Origin: Pseudo-nitzschia pungens
Taxonomy: Eukaryota; Bacillariophyta; Bacillariophyceae; Bacillariales; Bacillariaceae
DNA: 64,000 bases
Direction: 5' to 3'
NCBI GenBank assembly: GCA_037355855.1
Contig: CM074761.1
Coordinates: forward strand, 5,351,346 to 5,415,345
Shown: in pieces, positions 12,965 to 24,091 of the stretch
Numbering within the stretch: the stretch's first letter is position 1
How the letters are laid out: every line of letters begins with the position of its first letter
Translations under genes and position numbers: made by a program
The notes under the pieces: generated by a model
Seen by the model: the letters and a program-made list of their open reading frames with translations, nothing else
Told to the model about the DNA's origin: nothing
Databases searched by the model: none

Positions 12965-13390
12965 AATAACCACCAACACCGCAGAAGTCACTCACTCACT
13001 CTCTCTATTGCGGCACAGCGAAGTACAGCACGGTGCTGTCCGGTACGATACGGTACGTGCGCATTCCTAGATGTCGCCGCGCCAGAACGCACCGATGGAT
13101 TGCTCGGACCAAATTTTTGGCGACCGTCGGAGCAACGAAGCAGCAATGCCGATGACACTTGTTTCTACGATCGCTACGGAACCAACGAACGAGGCTCCCG
13201 TGACACAATGGGAAGTCGTTCTTATACGGTGGTGCATCCGGTGCCAGGTAGGACGGAGGCAACCTCTCCGTTCGAGCGAGAACGACTCGTGGTTTCGAGA
13301 ACTACGAATGATACTGAAACACGACTGTGCTTGTACACGCAAACACACGCGCATGGACGCACGCAAGAAGTCAGGGTTGTCAAAACTGTG

Positions 13391-13650
13391 CCGTTCGTGT
13401 GGCCAGTCCTTTCCGTCACGTAGTCGCTGGACTACTGCTGCTGCTACTGCTACTCGGAAACACAATGATTTCCAGACGACGAACACCGCGCCGTTCGTGT
13501 GGCCGGTCGGTCACAAATAAATACATCGATGACCGGAAATCACAAACGTCATCGTCGTCAACATACTCCGTCGACGGATGGAAACGAAGGAAGACACAAG
13601 ACACGCCCCCGAGGCAATCGACAAAGACTGCGCCGTTCGTGTGGCCAGTC
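13391..13650 (+). repeat. three spaced copies of an 18-bp motif
   Basis: ccgttcgtgtggccagtc occurs at 13391 and 13633, and with one change (ccgttcgtgtggccggtc) at 13491. Copies 1 and 3 share more flank (aactg/actgc before, a C after). Spacing is 100 and 142 bp, so this is not a simple tandem array. Confidence 0.7.
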
Positions 13651-13850
13651 CGTCTTTCGGTCGGTCGGTCGGTCAGTGTACTTATACGCGCTACGATTTT
13701 TTCGGTGGTTGCAATAGATGTGGGACTAGATGTAAACGGACACGCACGATGCGATGCGATGCGATGCGACACACATGAGTACGTGCGGAGTCGTTGCAAA
13801 AGTCCATGTAAAAGATGTAGATAGATAGGAACTCCCGGGATTCCACGATA

Positions 13851-13900
13851 ATGACGGATGGATGGACGGATGGATGGATGGACGGATGGATGGATGGATA
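13851..13900 (+). repeat. GGAT/GGAC tetranucleotide microsatellite
   Basis: Alternating gatg/gacg tetramers form a run of about 50 bp near the 3' end of the convergent gene. Confidence 0.7.
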
Positions 13901-13986
13901 ACCTTAGCAGTGTAATGTAAATATCATTATTGATTGCAACGTGTCTCGCGTCGCGTTTCGGAATCCGCCGTGCCGCAACGGGATTT

Positions 13987-14776
13987 CTAAGAACCGCTCG
14001 CGGCGGAAAAGGGTTCGGTCTCGGCGCGCAGCCTTCGAACGACGTCCGGGTGGAGGAACGGTGTCCCCGCCGTGGCGTTCTTGGTCCGGGTGGCGACCCC
14101 CGGGAGGTTGGCCTTTCCGGCCGCGGCGGCCGCCGCCCCTCGAGGAGAGAGCGGAGAGCGGGTACCGTTAGTAGTATTAGCGGTAGTGGTGGTTGCGGCG
14201 CTATTGGTGACGGTCACAACGGTCTGGCCGCGGGGTCTCGGTTGCTGGAACCGATACGACTTGACGGTGACGCACGGATGGGTCTTCCAGAAAAAACCGC
14301 GCCGGGCGTTCGCGCTGCCGCCGCCACCGTAATTGCCGAGACGATTGCGTCCGTTGCCGCCCGCGGCGGCGGAACGATCGGGGGTCGACAGCGTCCCGCT
14401 GGAAGAAAACACAAAGGACGAGACGGTGGACGCCGAGAGGGCCGAAACCGCGTCGTCGTGGTCGTTTCCGTCGCTGTCTTGACGTTGCGGTTGGATCGTT
14501 GCGCCACCCCCCGTGGCATTGGCGGCGGGGGGTTCCCTCGCGGCGCGCGGCGTCATGGTGGTCCTCGGTTTGGTCTTGGTACAGATTGCCGCGGCCGTGT
14601 CGCCAGTCGTCGTCGATCTCGTTGTCGTTGTTGCTGCTGCCGCTGCCGGTTCCGTTTGCGGCGGCCGAGCGCAGGCCGTTCTCGGAAGTCCCAACCATGG
14701 CCGGAAGCTGCAAGAATTCGACTCGTTGTTTTTGCTGCTGCTGCTGCTGCTGTTGTTGTTGTTGTTGTTGTTGGTT

Positions 14777-14816
<40 letters not shown>

Positions 14817-16379
14817 CGTTCCTCCCTCGGATGGTATCCCTCGGGTTCTCGGTCTCGGAGCCGGTCTCGGAATTCCTCTCCTCCCCGTGGATTCCCGTGC
14901 CTCACAATAGGGCTGGCTCCTCCGCCGCTTCGATAGTCCAACCGTTGGCTGCGATATGGTTGTTGCTGTTGCTGCTGCTGCTTGCTTGCTGTTGTTGTTG
15001 CTGCTGCGGCAGTGGCGAATCGTCGTCCGTCGGACTCAGCGCGTCGCCCAGCGACAGGCTCTTGTGGAGGATGGTTTTGGGAGGCTTTCCGAACCAATCG
15101 TGGCGGCCGTTGTTGTTGTTGTTGCTGTTGTTGCTGTTGTCGTCGTCGTCGTCTTCCTTCCTCCGTCACGTTGTGTCGTCCCCCTTCCGTCGTGGGCGTC
15201 AGGGCGACGAGGGACCGGTTGCACGTCACGGGGGTGTCGTTCGAATCGTTCGAATACTGGCTAAACTCGTTCTGGATTACGTGGTGCAGCTCGCTGTTGC
15301 TATTGTTGCTGTTGTTGCTATTGTTGCTTGCCGTTGTTGCTATTGTTGCTGCTGCTGCTGTTGTTTGCAGCGGTCGCAGCTCCCAGGGAACAGTTGCAGA
15401 GTTCCGAAATAATGTCGCTTCCGACGTCCGAGCAGGAATCGGTTCGATGGTTCGCATCGTTTACGGTGTCTTCGTCATCGGTTGCGTGCTCCGTATAAAT
15501 TTCGAGCTTGTCCTTGTTGCGGATTCTTGTTGCTGCTGCCGCTGCCGCTGCCGTTCTTGCCGTCCGCATTCTTGTTGCCGCGGTTGTCGTCGTCTCGGTC
15601 CGGCGTGCCGCTCCGGTGAGTCCATTTTGGCCAGGACCTTTTCGAGTTCCAGCGTGGACGACACGGAAACCAGTTCCTCTTGCATCGATTCGAAATTCGC
15701 AAAATCATCAAAGTCCGACGGCGCTTTGTGGTGGTGGTTGGGACCGATGTCGGAACCGTATTGTTGCTGCTGCCGCTGTTGCTGTTGTTGTTGTTGCAAT
15801 TGCCATTGCCGATGCCTTTCTTTCCGTTGCTGCTGCTGCAGGCACAACACGGAATAACTCGTTTGGAGACCGTGGTACTGGTTGTCTTCGTCTCCGTTGT
15901 TATCGTTTTCGTTTCGTTTCGTTGTCGTTTTTGTCGTCGCACACGACGCGAGGAGAGCACTGCAGGGCCTTGATGGCGCAGGCCAGTGTCCGGCCGTGTT
16001 TGTTTTTGGTTCGAACCTTCTTGTTCTTGTTCTTGTTCTTGTTCTTGTTGTTCTTCTGCTTGGCTCTCTTTGCTCCTTTCTTGTCGGAGGACGACCCCAT
16101 CAGGGTCTGCGACGGATCGTCGTCGTCATTGTCGTCGTCATTGTCGTCGTCGTCACCGTTATCCGTGGCATACGTCGAGTCAAAGGCGGTTTCGGAATCG
16201 GTCGGGGATTCCTCCCGAACGGACGCCACCACGACGTTGTCTTCTTCTTCTTCTTCTTCTTCCTCGTCGCCGTACGCGTTGTTGTTGCTCTCGACAATGC
16301 TCCGAATGTTGATGCCGTCGTCGGCAACCCATTGGATGTTTGACGAGAACACGGACGACGTGTCGGCCGTTGACGCCAT
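13987..16379 (-). CDS. low-complexity acidic/poly-Gln protein, reading frame broken
   Basis: The minus-strand start MASTADTSSVFSSNIQ at 16379 opens an acidic, Asn/Lys-rich segment. Coding-like sequence then continues in changing frames: SDFDDFANFESMQEELVSV (about 15720-15660), KLEIYTEHATDDEDTV (about 15510-15465), SELHHVIQNEFSQYSND (about 15290-15235), long Gln runs (15170-14720), and a C-terminus ending FLHPDVVRRLRAETEPF. No GT-AG intron of normal size accounts for the changes, which all go +1. Around 15905 the sequence is a CGAAA repeat with one unit carrying an extra A, which looks like a one-base insertion. No domain is recognised. It may be an intact gene with sequence errors or a decaying one. 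Confidence 0.45.
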
Positions 16380-17144
16380 GGTTCGTGTCGAATGCAGTGA
16401 TGGGTACTATGTACCGGTATGGATTGCGGATTGCGGATTTCGGCGCGGCGGATGAATTCTGTATGATTATTATTTATTTATCCTCCTCTCGACAAAAGTC
16501 CGGTCCGCGACGTTGCTGTCGTTTTCCTTTTTCCTTTCTCCGAACACCGTGCGGTAAGTTACGGTATCGTTCGATGGATAATCGATCGGTTCGGTTCGAT
16601 GGATATTACTTGTAGTGAATTAAGGTTACTCACGGATATCAAACCGCTCACCGAAATTCGGGATTTCGGGCCGGAGCGGCGCTTCGCAATATGTGTTTTG
16701 TCCCGCACCGTACGCAACCCGGTGGGTTGCGGGGTTTTCTTGTTTCTCGCCTCCGAATCTTGCGCGCGGAGGAAAATGATGACGGTTAATGATGTTTTTT
16801 TAACCGCGAAGGTGCGTGTTTTGTGAGTGAGTCTTGGTAATCTTACTGTACAGTAATTATTACTGTAGGAATTTTCTACCGCGTCGGGCGCATTCCCGGT
16901 CATGGGGGCACAGGCGTGCAAACGATTCATTCATTCATTCAATTTCACTGTGAATTCATGGATGGAATGGTAAGGTATTTAATCGTATCAAAATCGTGGA
17001 TAGTTGGATCACATAGAGTAAGGTACGGACCATACCATCGGATCATACAGTACTACGGTACAAAATTCCTATCAACTGTCCCTGGCTGGGAATGCCGTTA
17101 GTTACCTTACTCGTTTCGTCCATGGCATCCTTCCTCGGAGGATG
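16380..17144. other. intergenic
   Basis: The spacer is upstream of the minus-strand low-complexity gene and ends at the copia insertion. Short direct words (attcattcattc near 16926) and ttactgtacagtaattattactgta near 16843-16867, which is nearly palindromic, are visible. No gene is seen. Confidence 0.45.
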
Positions 17145-17149
17145 ACACC

Positions 17150-17476
17150 TGTTGGGAGTATGCCAAGTAGCAATGCGCGATTACATGTGAGAGGGTACAC
17201 ATGGTATGACCAGTTGATACGACCACAACTAGCATGTGGTTGAAGAGCGTGGTGGCAGTGGGATACCGATGGCTCACAGAACATACGTGTTGTATTGATA
17301 TTCTGGAATGATATTCTTCAGTGAAATCAACACACGTGGTTGAAGTGAATCCAACCAGGGTGCCATTGGTTCACAGGACTAATACCATGAGTACGCATAT
17401 TTTAATTAGTTGTATCTAACCAACAGAGTTAATTTTACTCTTTAAGGTTTCGTAGCAAAACCTACTGAATTCAACA
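17150..17476 (+). repeat. 5' LTR of the copia element
   Basis: TG...CA ends, 327 bp, preceded by ACACC. It should contain the element's promoter and polyadenylation signals; an attttaattagttg AT-rich stretch lies in its 3' third. Confidence 0.93.
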
Positions 17477-17639
17477 TACAACTAATTAAAATACGGTAAT
17501 CGACACAGTGATCTCCTGTCTCTTTCAGAAACCACCATAGTGTTTCCAACGTGCACGTCGAGTCGATACCACTGAAACATCCTCCGGACACACAGTACTG
17601 TAGCAGTTGATAATAAATCCTCCAGTATCACCAAAAACA

Positions 17640-20600
17640 ATGGATTACCTGAACAAATCCACCAAGAACCAAGGCAGCGGGAACCCACCCGTGAGCAACG
17701 GCAAGCAAGGGACTAGATCCCGTAACCGCAACCGAAAAGGATCATCAGGAAACCAATCAAGCGAGCGCAAGTTCACCGGACTGAATCAGGATGAGCTCAA
17801 AGGAATCGTGGTGGATGGATCCAAGTCCACTCAATACGACAAGCTCTTTGAGGCCCTCAAGATTGTCGCAGGGAAGAAGAACTCAAAGGTCAAGACCACG
17901 CTCATCAGCATGGAAGTGCTGACTGAAAACTCATTCCAACCAGAAGTACCCAAGCGGGCGGACTATACGACCGTCAACGCCAACAACGAGGAGGTCGTCG
18001 ACAACGACAAGAAGCGACTGCTCGAAGAACTATGGGTGAAGAAAGGGGAGCGCAGCGCAAAAAAGTTTGAGCTCTACCTGGAAGACCTAAAAGGATTGTT
18101 CTCCACCATCGAAGGACAGCTTAGCCCAAGCGTGCGGCAACAGTTGAAAACTGATGAATCATGGAACGATACCGAAATCAAACAAGACACTCTCAAGCTC
18201 CTCGAGATACTTAGAGAATACTGCTACAGAGACAGCTCTACCAAGGTGCACCCAATGGTGGACGCCGCCAACAAGATCATCAAGTTCTTCTCGTGCAAGC
18301 AGGATGGAAGCAAGGACGCAGCGTCATACGCCGAAGAGACCAAGGCCCGCTTTGACGTTCTCGTCTCTGCCGGCATCACCATCAGGTCCAAGGACATGAT
18401 CAAGCTAGCGCTCAAGAAGACAAACCCAGGAAAAACGTACTCCGAATACGAGAAAATGGACGACGCGAACAAGCGCAAGGTTCACACCACCATGGAAGAA
18501 ATGCTACTGTCGGTCGTCATCGTTAACGGCAGCAACAACAAGACACACCGCAACCTCTCTGGTGTTCTCAAGGATAACTACAGCCTTGGTAGCGACGTTT
18601 ATCCTACCACGCAACCACGTGCACTTGAACTGATGCACCAGTACAAGTCAACAAGGAACAACAACCAATCACCCAGTGGTGGCGGGACGCAACGGGCTGA
18701 GAAATCAAACCAGAATCCGAACCACTACAAGGAAGATAGGATCACCGAAGAAACTGCCCTCGTGGCCAATGGGACGAACACCAGCCCCACAGTCGACGAG
18801 GCGCATCAAATACTAATGGCCGGCATTGCCGATGACACCGTGTACGACGAGCTGTGCTTTGTACAGGCGAGCACCACAGCATCCGACCTCAACGCAGGCA
18901 CGGTCGGCAATCCCACCGGGGAGCCCAGGAGTGCGCAGGGTACCACCCAAAAGCCCAGGAGTGAGCGCGACGTTACCACCCAGACAATCAGGAGTGAGCA
19001 GGACGTCGTCACCAAAACACACTGGATTAGCGAAGACGTGGAGGCCATGTTCTCGCAATCACCTGGAGAGATTAACCCGTACTGGGTACTGTTGGACAGC
19101 CAGGCCACGTGCAACTGCATCAGCAACCCACAACTCCTCCAGAACATCCGACCACACCCGGAAGGCCGGAAGGTGCGAATCCACTGCAACGCTGGTAGCG
19201 TGCTTCTCGACCATGTAGGGGACCTGCCAGGGTTTGGACTGGTCTGGTATCAGGAAGGGGGAATGGCGAACATCCTCTCTTTAAGCCTCGTGTCCAACAG
19301 CTATCGCGTGACCCTCGACACCTCCATCGCTCAGTCGTTTTTCGTACACAAGCCTGATGGCACTACTCGACGCTTCGATCGGTCGCCCACCGGTCTCTAC
19401 TATTGCAATTTAAAAGAAGCAGACGGTACCATCTTGGCAATTACATCAGTGGAGGGGCAGAAGGAACTGTACTCCGACCTGGATATGCGAAGAGCCACTA
19501 AGGCGCGCAAACTCCAAGAGACTCTTGGATTTCCAAGTACACGAGACTACTTACACATCATTGACAACAACATGCTCCTGAACTGCCCAGTGACACGCCG
19601 AGACGTACTGATCGCAGATGACATCTTCGGGGCAAACACCAACATAGTAAAAGGAAAGGCAGTGAGAAAACAACCAGAACACACACGCGAGGACATCACA
19701 CCCGTGCCAGCCACCATTCTCTCGCGTTATCGCAATGTTACCTTGGGAATTGACATCTTCACCGTAAACGGGATTAAGTTCTTCCGGAGTGTGTCCAGAC
19801 ATATATACTTCCGTACAGTTACACCAATTGAGGATTCAACGCAGAACACCATTCAACGGACACTTGACGCCATTGTGGGAGTGTACGCCAGCAGGGGCTT
19901 CGTCGTTGCCACCGTGACTGGGGACAACGAGTTCAACTGTGCTGTCAACCATCTCCTCAGCAAGACACCACCAATCCGGTTCGAAGGGGTTGCGAAGAAC
20001 CAACACGAACCTTTCGTGGAACGTGACAACAGAACATGCAAAGAACGCATTCGCTGCATATTCGCTTCTGTCCCATTCAAACGACTTCCCCGCCGAATGA
20101 CCATCGACATGGTGTCAGCTGGGATATTCTGGCTAAACAACTGGTGCAATAGAGTGGGGGTTTCTAAGACCATATCACCCAGGCACCTAATGACCGGCGT
20201 AAGAATCGATGCCAGCAAGCATTGCAAGTTTCAGTTCGGGGACTATGTGCTCGCACACGAGGACTCCAGCGACAATACAATGAACCCTCGCGCTCGAGAC
20301 ACAATATACCTCCGGCCGACCGGTGACCGGAGCGGGGCAATGTACCTATTTGACCTACAGACCGCACGACGCATCCGGCGGCGCACTGCAACTCTCGCAC
20401 ATATGACTAACGCCGTGATATCACGAGTGGATCAGATCGCAACCGACCAGAATGCACCAATAGGGCTGACATTCGGGAACAGCAAGGGACACACGACAAT
20501 ACTTGACCTCGAAACCGACACCGTGGGCAGCAATGACGACGCGTCAGACCGCTCTTTTGTCCCCGATGACAACGCCACAGTCGACAGTGACATTACTGAG

Positions 20601-22982
20601 GCGCTAGAACCAGACGAGCTGCATGACCTACAGGCAGATGCGGACGCCGCATCAGTGGCGAGTGCCATTGTGGAGGAAATCGACGTAGATAACAACGGAA
20701 ACAATGATAATGGCAACAACAACGACGAGGCCAGTATGGATCCACGTCGAATTAGCTCAGAGGAGAGGTCCGCGAGCAGCGCCGAGCCATCCAACCACAC
20801 AGAGATGCACAACGGGTCCGTTGAGCCGACAGACGCCGGAAGCGTCCATAGCGAAGGAAGCCAGGCGAGCACCAATGCCGATGGGGCGTCTGTTAACAGC
20901 GAGCCCGACGAGCCGCTTGACGCGCCGGACGACGAAATCGTGGACAATTTAGGCGAGGACGACAGCGACAACAACAGTGCCGCAAATAGCGCTGATACAC
21001 GGGAGGACCACACTACAGAGCCAGTGAGCTCACGACTACGTCCCCGGGTAACCAGGGGACACAACAAGTTCGGAGCAAACGAAGGGTATGAAGGCAGCAT
21101 ACACCAGCGGGCACTTGCCCACACTCACAGCAACGTGTTCAGTGGAGGTTTCGCTCATGCCGTCCACAAGCTTGAGAGCGACCACAACCAATACGTGTTC
21201 ATCTCCAACGCAATAGCTTCTTACAATAATATTGACGCATCGTTGGTGACGCGACAGTATGGGATCAAAGCAGGCCTGAAGCTGTTTGGGACAGCAGGAG
21301 TGGACGCCGTGCTCACTGAGTTGAAGCAACTGCATGACCGAAAGGTGGTCCACCCTGTGGACATTAAGCAAATGACCAGAGAGGAAATCAAGCGAGCACT
21401 ACCATATCTGATGTTCCTAAAGAGGAAACGCTGTGGAAAGATCAAGGCACAAGGATGTGCAGATGGTAGGTCCCAGCGAGATTTTATTTCGAGAGAAGAC
21501 ACATACTCACCCACAGTTTCCTTGCATGGGCTCATGCTGACCTGTCTGATCGATGCAATCGAGGGCCGGGACGTGGCCACCGCAGATATTCCTGGCGCCT
21601 TCCTCCAAACCCCAATGCCAGAAGGGGAGGTGGTGCACATCAGGTTTGACGGGCCAATGGCAGAGCTGTTAGCGAAAATTGACCCCACCACGTACCAGAA
21701 ATTCGTGCTCAACCGAAAAGGACACAAGACACTCTACACCCAAGCTGACCGGGCGATCTACGGTACACTGCGGGCAGCATTGCTGTTTTGGGAGCGTCTC
21801 TCCGGTCAACTAATTGACTGGGGGTTTGAGCTGAACCCGTACGACACCTGCACCGCAAACAAGATGGTCAATGGGTCACAATGTACAATCGTGTGGCATG
21901 TCGATGACCTGAAGATCTCACACAAGGATCCAGACGTTGTCACGGGGATACTTGATGATCTGAACAGGGTGTTTGGCATTGAGTCATCACTTACAGTCAC
22001 ACGAGGACAAGTACATGATTACGTCGGGATGACAATAGACTACAGTGAGAAAGGGAAGGTCAAGTTCAGCATGTTTGATTACCTCGAAGGGATCATTAGC
22101 GAATTACCGGAGTCACTGAGGGAGTCCAGGATCATTCCAACGCCAGCATCTGATCACCTGTTCAAGGTGAATACGATCGGGGACAACAAACTGAATCGGG
22201 TTGACGCCGAGTTGTTCCACAAACACGTTGCACAGCTCCTGTTTGCAAGCAAGAGAGCGCGTCCCGACATACAGACAGCAATCGCATTCCTTTGTACACG
22301 AGTAGCCCATCCTGATCAAGATGACTGGAAGAAACTACGAAGAGTGCTCGCCTACGTGCGAGACACAGTGTTCCTCCCACTTGTGCTGGGGTGGGACGAG
22401 TCCGGAAATGCACACTGGTATGTGGACGCGTCGTTTGCAGTACACTCCGACATGAAGAGCCACACCGGTGGTGTGCTCACGTTTGGTCAAGGAGCTGTTC
22501 TGGCAGTATCAACTAAGCAGAAGCTAAACACGAAGAGCTCGACGGAGGCCGAACTGGTGGGCGTCGATGATACCTTACCCTACAACCTTTGGTGCTACTA
22601 TTACCTCGAATGGCAGGGGTATTTGTCACAGCCGGAGAAGAGTATAGACCCCGCCGACGATGTGGGCGCAGCATACTTTGGAAAGGAGAACATTCTACAT
22701 CAAGACAACACCAGTGCCATGAAGCTGGAAATGAATGGAAAGTCCTCAAGCACCAAAAGAACTAGACATATTAACATCAGATACTTCCTGATTACGGATC
22801 GTGTCAAACAAGGAGAGATAACAATCCAATACTGTCCCACCGGGGACATGTTGGCCGACTATTTTACAAAGCCATTACAGGGGGCTTTGTTCAGAAAATT
22901 CCGCAACACCATTATGGGTGTTACCGAACTGGAATTCAACGAATACCAAAAGCAGTACGCCATGCGCAAGGAAAAGGCATAA
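17640..22982 (+). CDS. copia gag-pol polyprotein
   Basis: 1780 residues from the first ATG (MDYLNKSTKNQGSG). Order of parts is gag (about 1-470, no clear CCHC knuckle), aspartic protease (LLDSQATCNC near 484), integrase core with LGIDIFTVNG (about 703), VTGDNEFNC (about 761) and FVERDNRTCKERIR (about 794) as D-D-E candidates, an acidic Asp/Asn/Ser-rich linker (about 970-1120), reverse transcriptase with DVATADIPGAFLQ and WHVDDLKIS (about 1419, the xxDD site), and RNase H (WYVDASFAVHS near 1593, SSTEAELVG, HINIRYF). Protease-integrase-RT-RNase H order is diagnostic of Ty1/copia. There is no internal stop or frameshift over 5.3 kb, unlike several host genes here. It replicates the element through a virus-like particle and cDNA. 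Confidence 0.95.
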   Translation: MDYLNKSTKNQGSGNPPVSNGKQGTRSRNRNRKGSSGNQSSERKFTGLNQDELKGIVVDGSKSTQYDKLFEALKIVAGKKNSKVKTTLISMEVLTENSFQPEVPKRADYTTVNANNEEVVDNDKKRLLEELWVKKGERSAKKFELYLEDLKGLFSTIEGQLSPSVRQQLKTDESWNDTEIKQDTLKLLEILREYCYRDSSTKVHPMVDAANKIIKFFSCKQDGSKDAASYAEETKARFDVLVSAGITIRSKDMIKLALKKTNPGKTYSEYEKMDDANKRKVHTTMEEMLLSVVIVNGSNNKTHRNLSGVLKDNYSLGSDVYPTTQPRALELMHQYKSTRNNNQSPSGGGTQRAEKSNQNPNHYKEDRITEETALVANGTNTSPTVDEAHQILMAGIADDTVYDELCFVQASTTASDLNAGTVGNPTGEPRSAQGTTQKPRSERDVTTQTIRSEQDVVTKTHWISEDVEAMFSQSPGEINPYWVLLDSQATCNCISNPQLLQNIRPHPEGRKVRIHCNAGSVLLDHVGDLPGFGLVWYQEGGMANILSLSLVSNSYRVTLDTSIAQSFFVHKPDGTTRRFDRSPTGLYYCNLKEADGTILAITSVEGQKELYSDLDMRRATKARKLQETLGFPSTRDYLHIIDNNMLLNCPVTRRDVLIADDIFGANTNIVKGKAVRKQPEHTREDITPVPATILSRYRNVTLGIDIFTVNGIKFFRSVSRHIYFRTVTPIEDSTQNTIQRTLDAIVGVYASRGFVVATVTGDNEFNCAVNHLLSKTPPIRFEGVAKNQHEPFVERDNRTCKERIRCIFASVPFKRLPRRMTIDMVSAGIFWLNNWCNRVGVSKTISPRHLMTGVRIDASKHCKFQFGDYVLAHEDSSDNTMNPRARDTIYLRPTGDRSGAMYLFDLQTARRIRRRTATLAHMTNAVISRVDQIATDQNAPIGLTFGNSKGHTTILDLETDTVGSNDDASDRSFVPDDNATVDSDITEALEPDELHDLQADADAASVASAIVEEIDVDNNGNNDNGNNNDEASMDPRRISSEERSASSAEPSNHTEMHNGSVEPTDAGSVHSEGSQASTNADGASVNSEPDEPLDAPDDEIVDNLGEDDSDNNSAANSADTREDHTTEPVSSRLRPRVTRGHNKFGANEGYEGSIHQRALAHTHSNVFSGGFAHAVHKLESDHNQYVFISNAIASYNNIDASLVTRQYGIKAGLKLFGTAGVDAVLTELKQLHDRKVVHPVDIKQMTREEIKRALPYLMFLKRKRCGKIKAQGCADGRSQRDFISREDTYSPTVSLHGLMLTCLIDAIEGRDVATADIPGAFLQTPMPEGEVVHIRFDGPMAELLAKIDPTTYQKFVLNRKGHKTLYTQADRAIYGTLRAALLFWERLSGQLIDWGFELNPYDTCTANKMVNGSQCTIVWHVDDLKISHKDPDVVTGILDDLNRVFGIESSLTVTRGQVHDYVGMTIDYSEKGKVKFSMFDYLEGIISELPESLRESRIIPTPASDHLFKVNTIGDNKLNRVDAELFHKHVAQLLFASKRARPDIQTAIAFLCTRVAHPDQDDWKKLRRVLAYVRDTVFLPLVLGWDESGNAHWYVDASFAVHSDMKSHTGGVLTFGQGAVLAVSTKQKLNTKSSTEAELVGVDDTLPYNLWCYYYLEWQGYLSQPEKSIDPADDVGAAYFGKENILHQDNTSAMKLEMNGKSSSTKRTRHINIRYFLITDRVKQGEITIQYCPTGDMLADYFTKPLQGALFRKFRNTIMGVTELEFNEYQKQYAMRKEKA

Positions 22983-23026
22983 GTTACTATATGTACGCGA
23001 CTGTGTCCCCTAATACAGCAGGAGTG

Positions 23027-23353
23027 TGTTGGGAATATGCCAAGTAGCAATGCGCGATTACATGTGAGAGGGTACACATGGTATGACCAGTTGATACGAC
23101 CACAACTAGCATGTGGTTGAAGAGCGTGGTGGCAGTGGGATACCGATGGCTCACAGAACATACGTGTTGTATTGATATTCTGGAATGATATTCTTCAGTG
23201 AAATCAACACACGTGGTTGAAGTGAATCCAACCAGGGTGCCATTGGTTCACAGGACTAATACCATGAGTACGCATATTTTAATTAGTTGTATCTAACCAA
23301 CAGAGTTAATTTTACTCTTTAAGGTTTCGTAGCAAAACCTACTGAATTCAACA
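23027..23353 (+). repeat. 3' LTR of the copia element
   Basis: 327 bp, matching the 5' LTR except for A at 23035 in place of G. It is followed directly by ACACC, the second copy of the target duplication. Confidence 0.93.
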
Positions 23354-24091
23354 ACACCTCCTTTCCTCCCATCGTTCCCGCCTTGCAATAAAAAGTCGTA
23401 GAATCAGTCGTAATTACCGTACTTGTAATTTCCGTAGAATAAGGTTTACGGTACAATACTAATAATACGAAAACTAACGTTGGTAGATTATCGCCTTCCC
23501 CCCCCCCCCCCACAAACACACACACACACAAGAAACAAAACGGTGACATTTTTTCGGGTTTTCGCATCATTCTTTTTCGTGTTGTCATTCCGTCGCATAA
23601 CGGTACGGGTAATTACGGGTACAGGAAAATTAAGGTTACCAGTACAACTACAGTAAACCTTAATTACCGGTACATGGACATGTGATTTGTACACCTTGAC
23701 GGTTCGGAACGCAAGTTTGCAATTACCAGTAAGTTCACTTACTTGTACCGATAACTTACCCGAAGTGCAAGTAACCTTGCCGGTAACCTTAGCATTAAAA
23801 ATTAACTCACCATAATACCGTACGGTAAATAATCTCCAAGATCGCAGGAACAAGAGCAGAGCCAGCCAGAGTGGTACGGTACGCGGTACGGTAACCTTAC
23901 TTTCGTCGTTCGACTGCGCACCAAATCAAACGAACGCTGCGTAGAGTATACGTGTACCATTCCCGACCGATTCTCTCTCTCTCTCTCTATATCTCTATAG
24001 AACAACGTTCCGGATCGTTCACCGTCTCGCATCGATCCACCATTCGAATCGATTTCACCAACACTAGCTTAGCACAACTAGCACTCCCACG
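23354..24091. other. intergenic, homopolymer and CA-repeat region
   Basis: There is a C run followed by a (CA)n run near 23498-23530, then many ggtaacttac/taccggtaa words, and a (CT)n run (23971-23989) about 100 bp before the start of the J-domain gene. Minus-strand frames here carry no family features. Confidence 0.5.

Larger units (their letters stand above)
12965..13986. other. intergenic between convergent genes, with repeated 18-mer
   Basis: This spacer lies downstream of both neighbouring genes. It holds three copies of ccgttcgtgtggccagtc and a GGAT-type tetranucleotide run near 13851-13900. Several 60-165-codon frames cross it, but the repeats fall in different frames, which argues against a protein. 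Confidence 0.5.
17150..23353 (+). mobile_element. complete Ty1/copia LTR retrotransposon (diatom type)
   Basis: Both LTRs start TGTTGGGA and end TTCAACA and are 327 bp long. They flank one intact gag-pol frame and are bounded by the 5-bp duplication ACACC (17145-17149 and 23354-23358). Read by eye, the LTRs differ at one position (G at 17158, A at 23035). Intact frame plus near-identical LTRs mean a recent, possibly still competent insertion. The base run after the 5' LTR does not match a standard tRNA-Met primer site, and the polypurine tract before the 3' LTR is short (caggag). Confidence 0.95.

Noticed and set aside
11639..12991. 450-codon minus-strand frame opposite the Lys/Ser-rich gene
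   Set aside because: Phe/Arg/Gly composition is the mirror of Lys/Ser codon repeats; the plus-strand frame has the sensible start and composition.
13071..13824. Apparent Cys/Ser peptide repeats (RSCGQS) between convergent genes
   Set aside because: The three DNA copies fall in different frames, so no single protein contains them.
14513..15412. 299-codon plus-strand frame of Leu and Val runs
   Set aside because: It is the complement of CAA/CAG runs in the minus-strand poly-Gln gene.
17477..17500. tRNA-Met primer-binding site after the copia 5' LTR
   Set aside because: The sequence tacaactaattaaaat does not match; a different or internal tRNA primer must be assumed.
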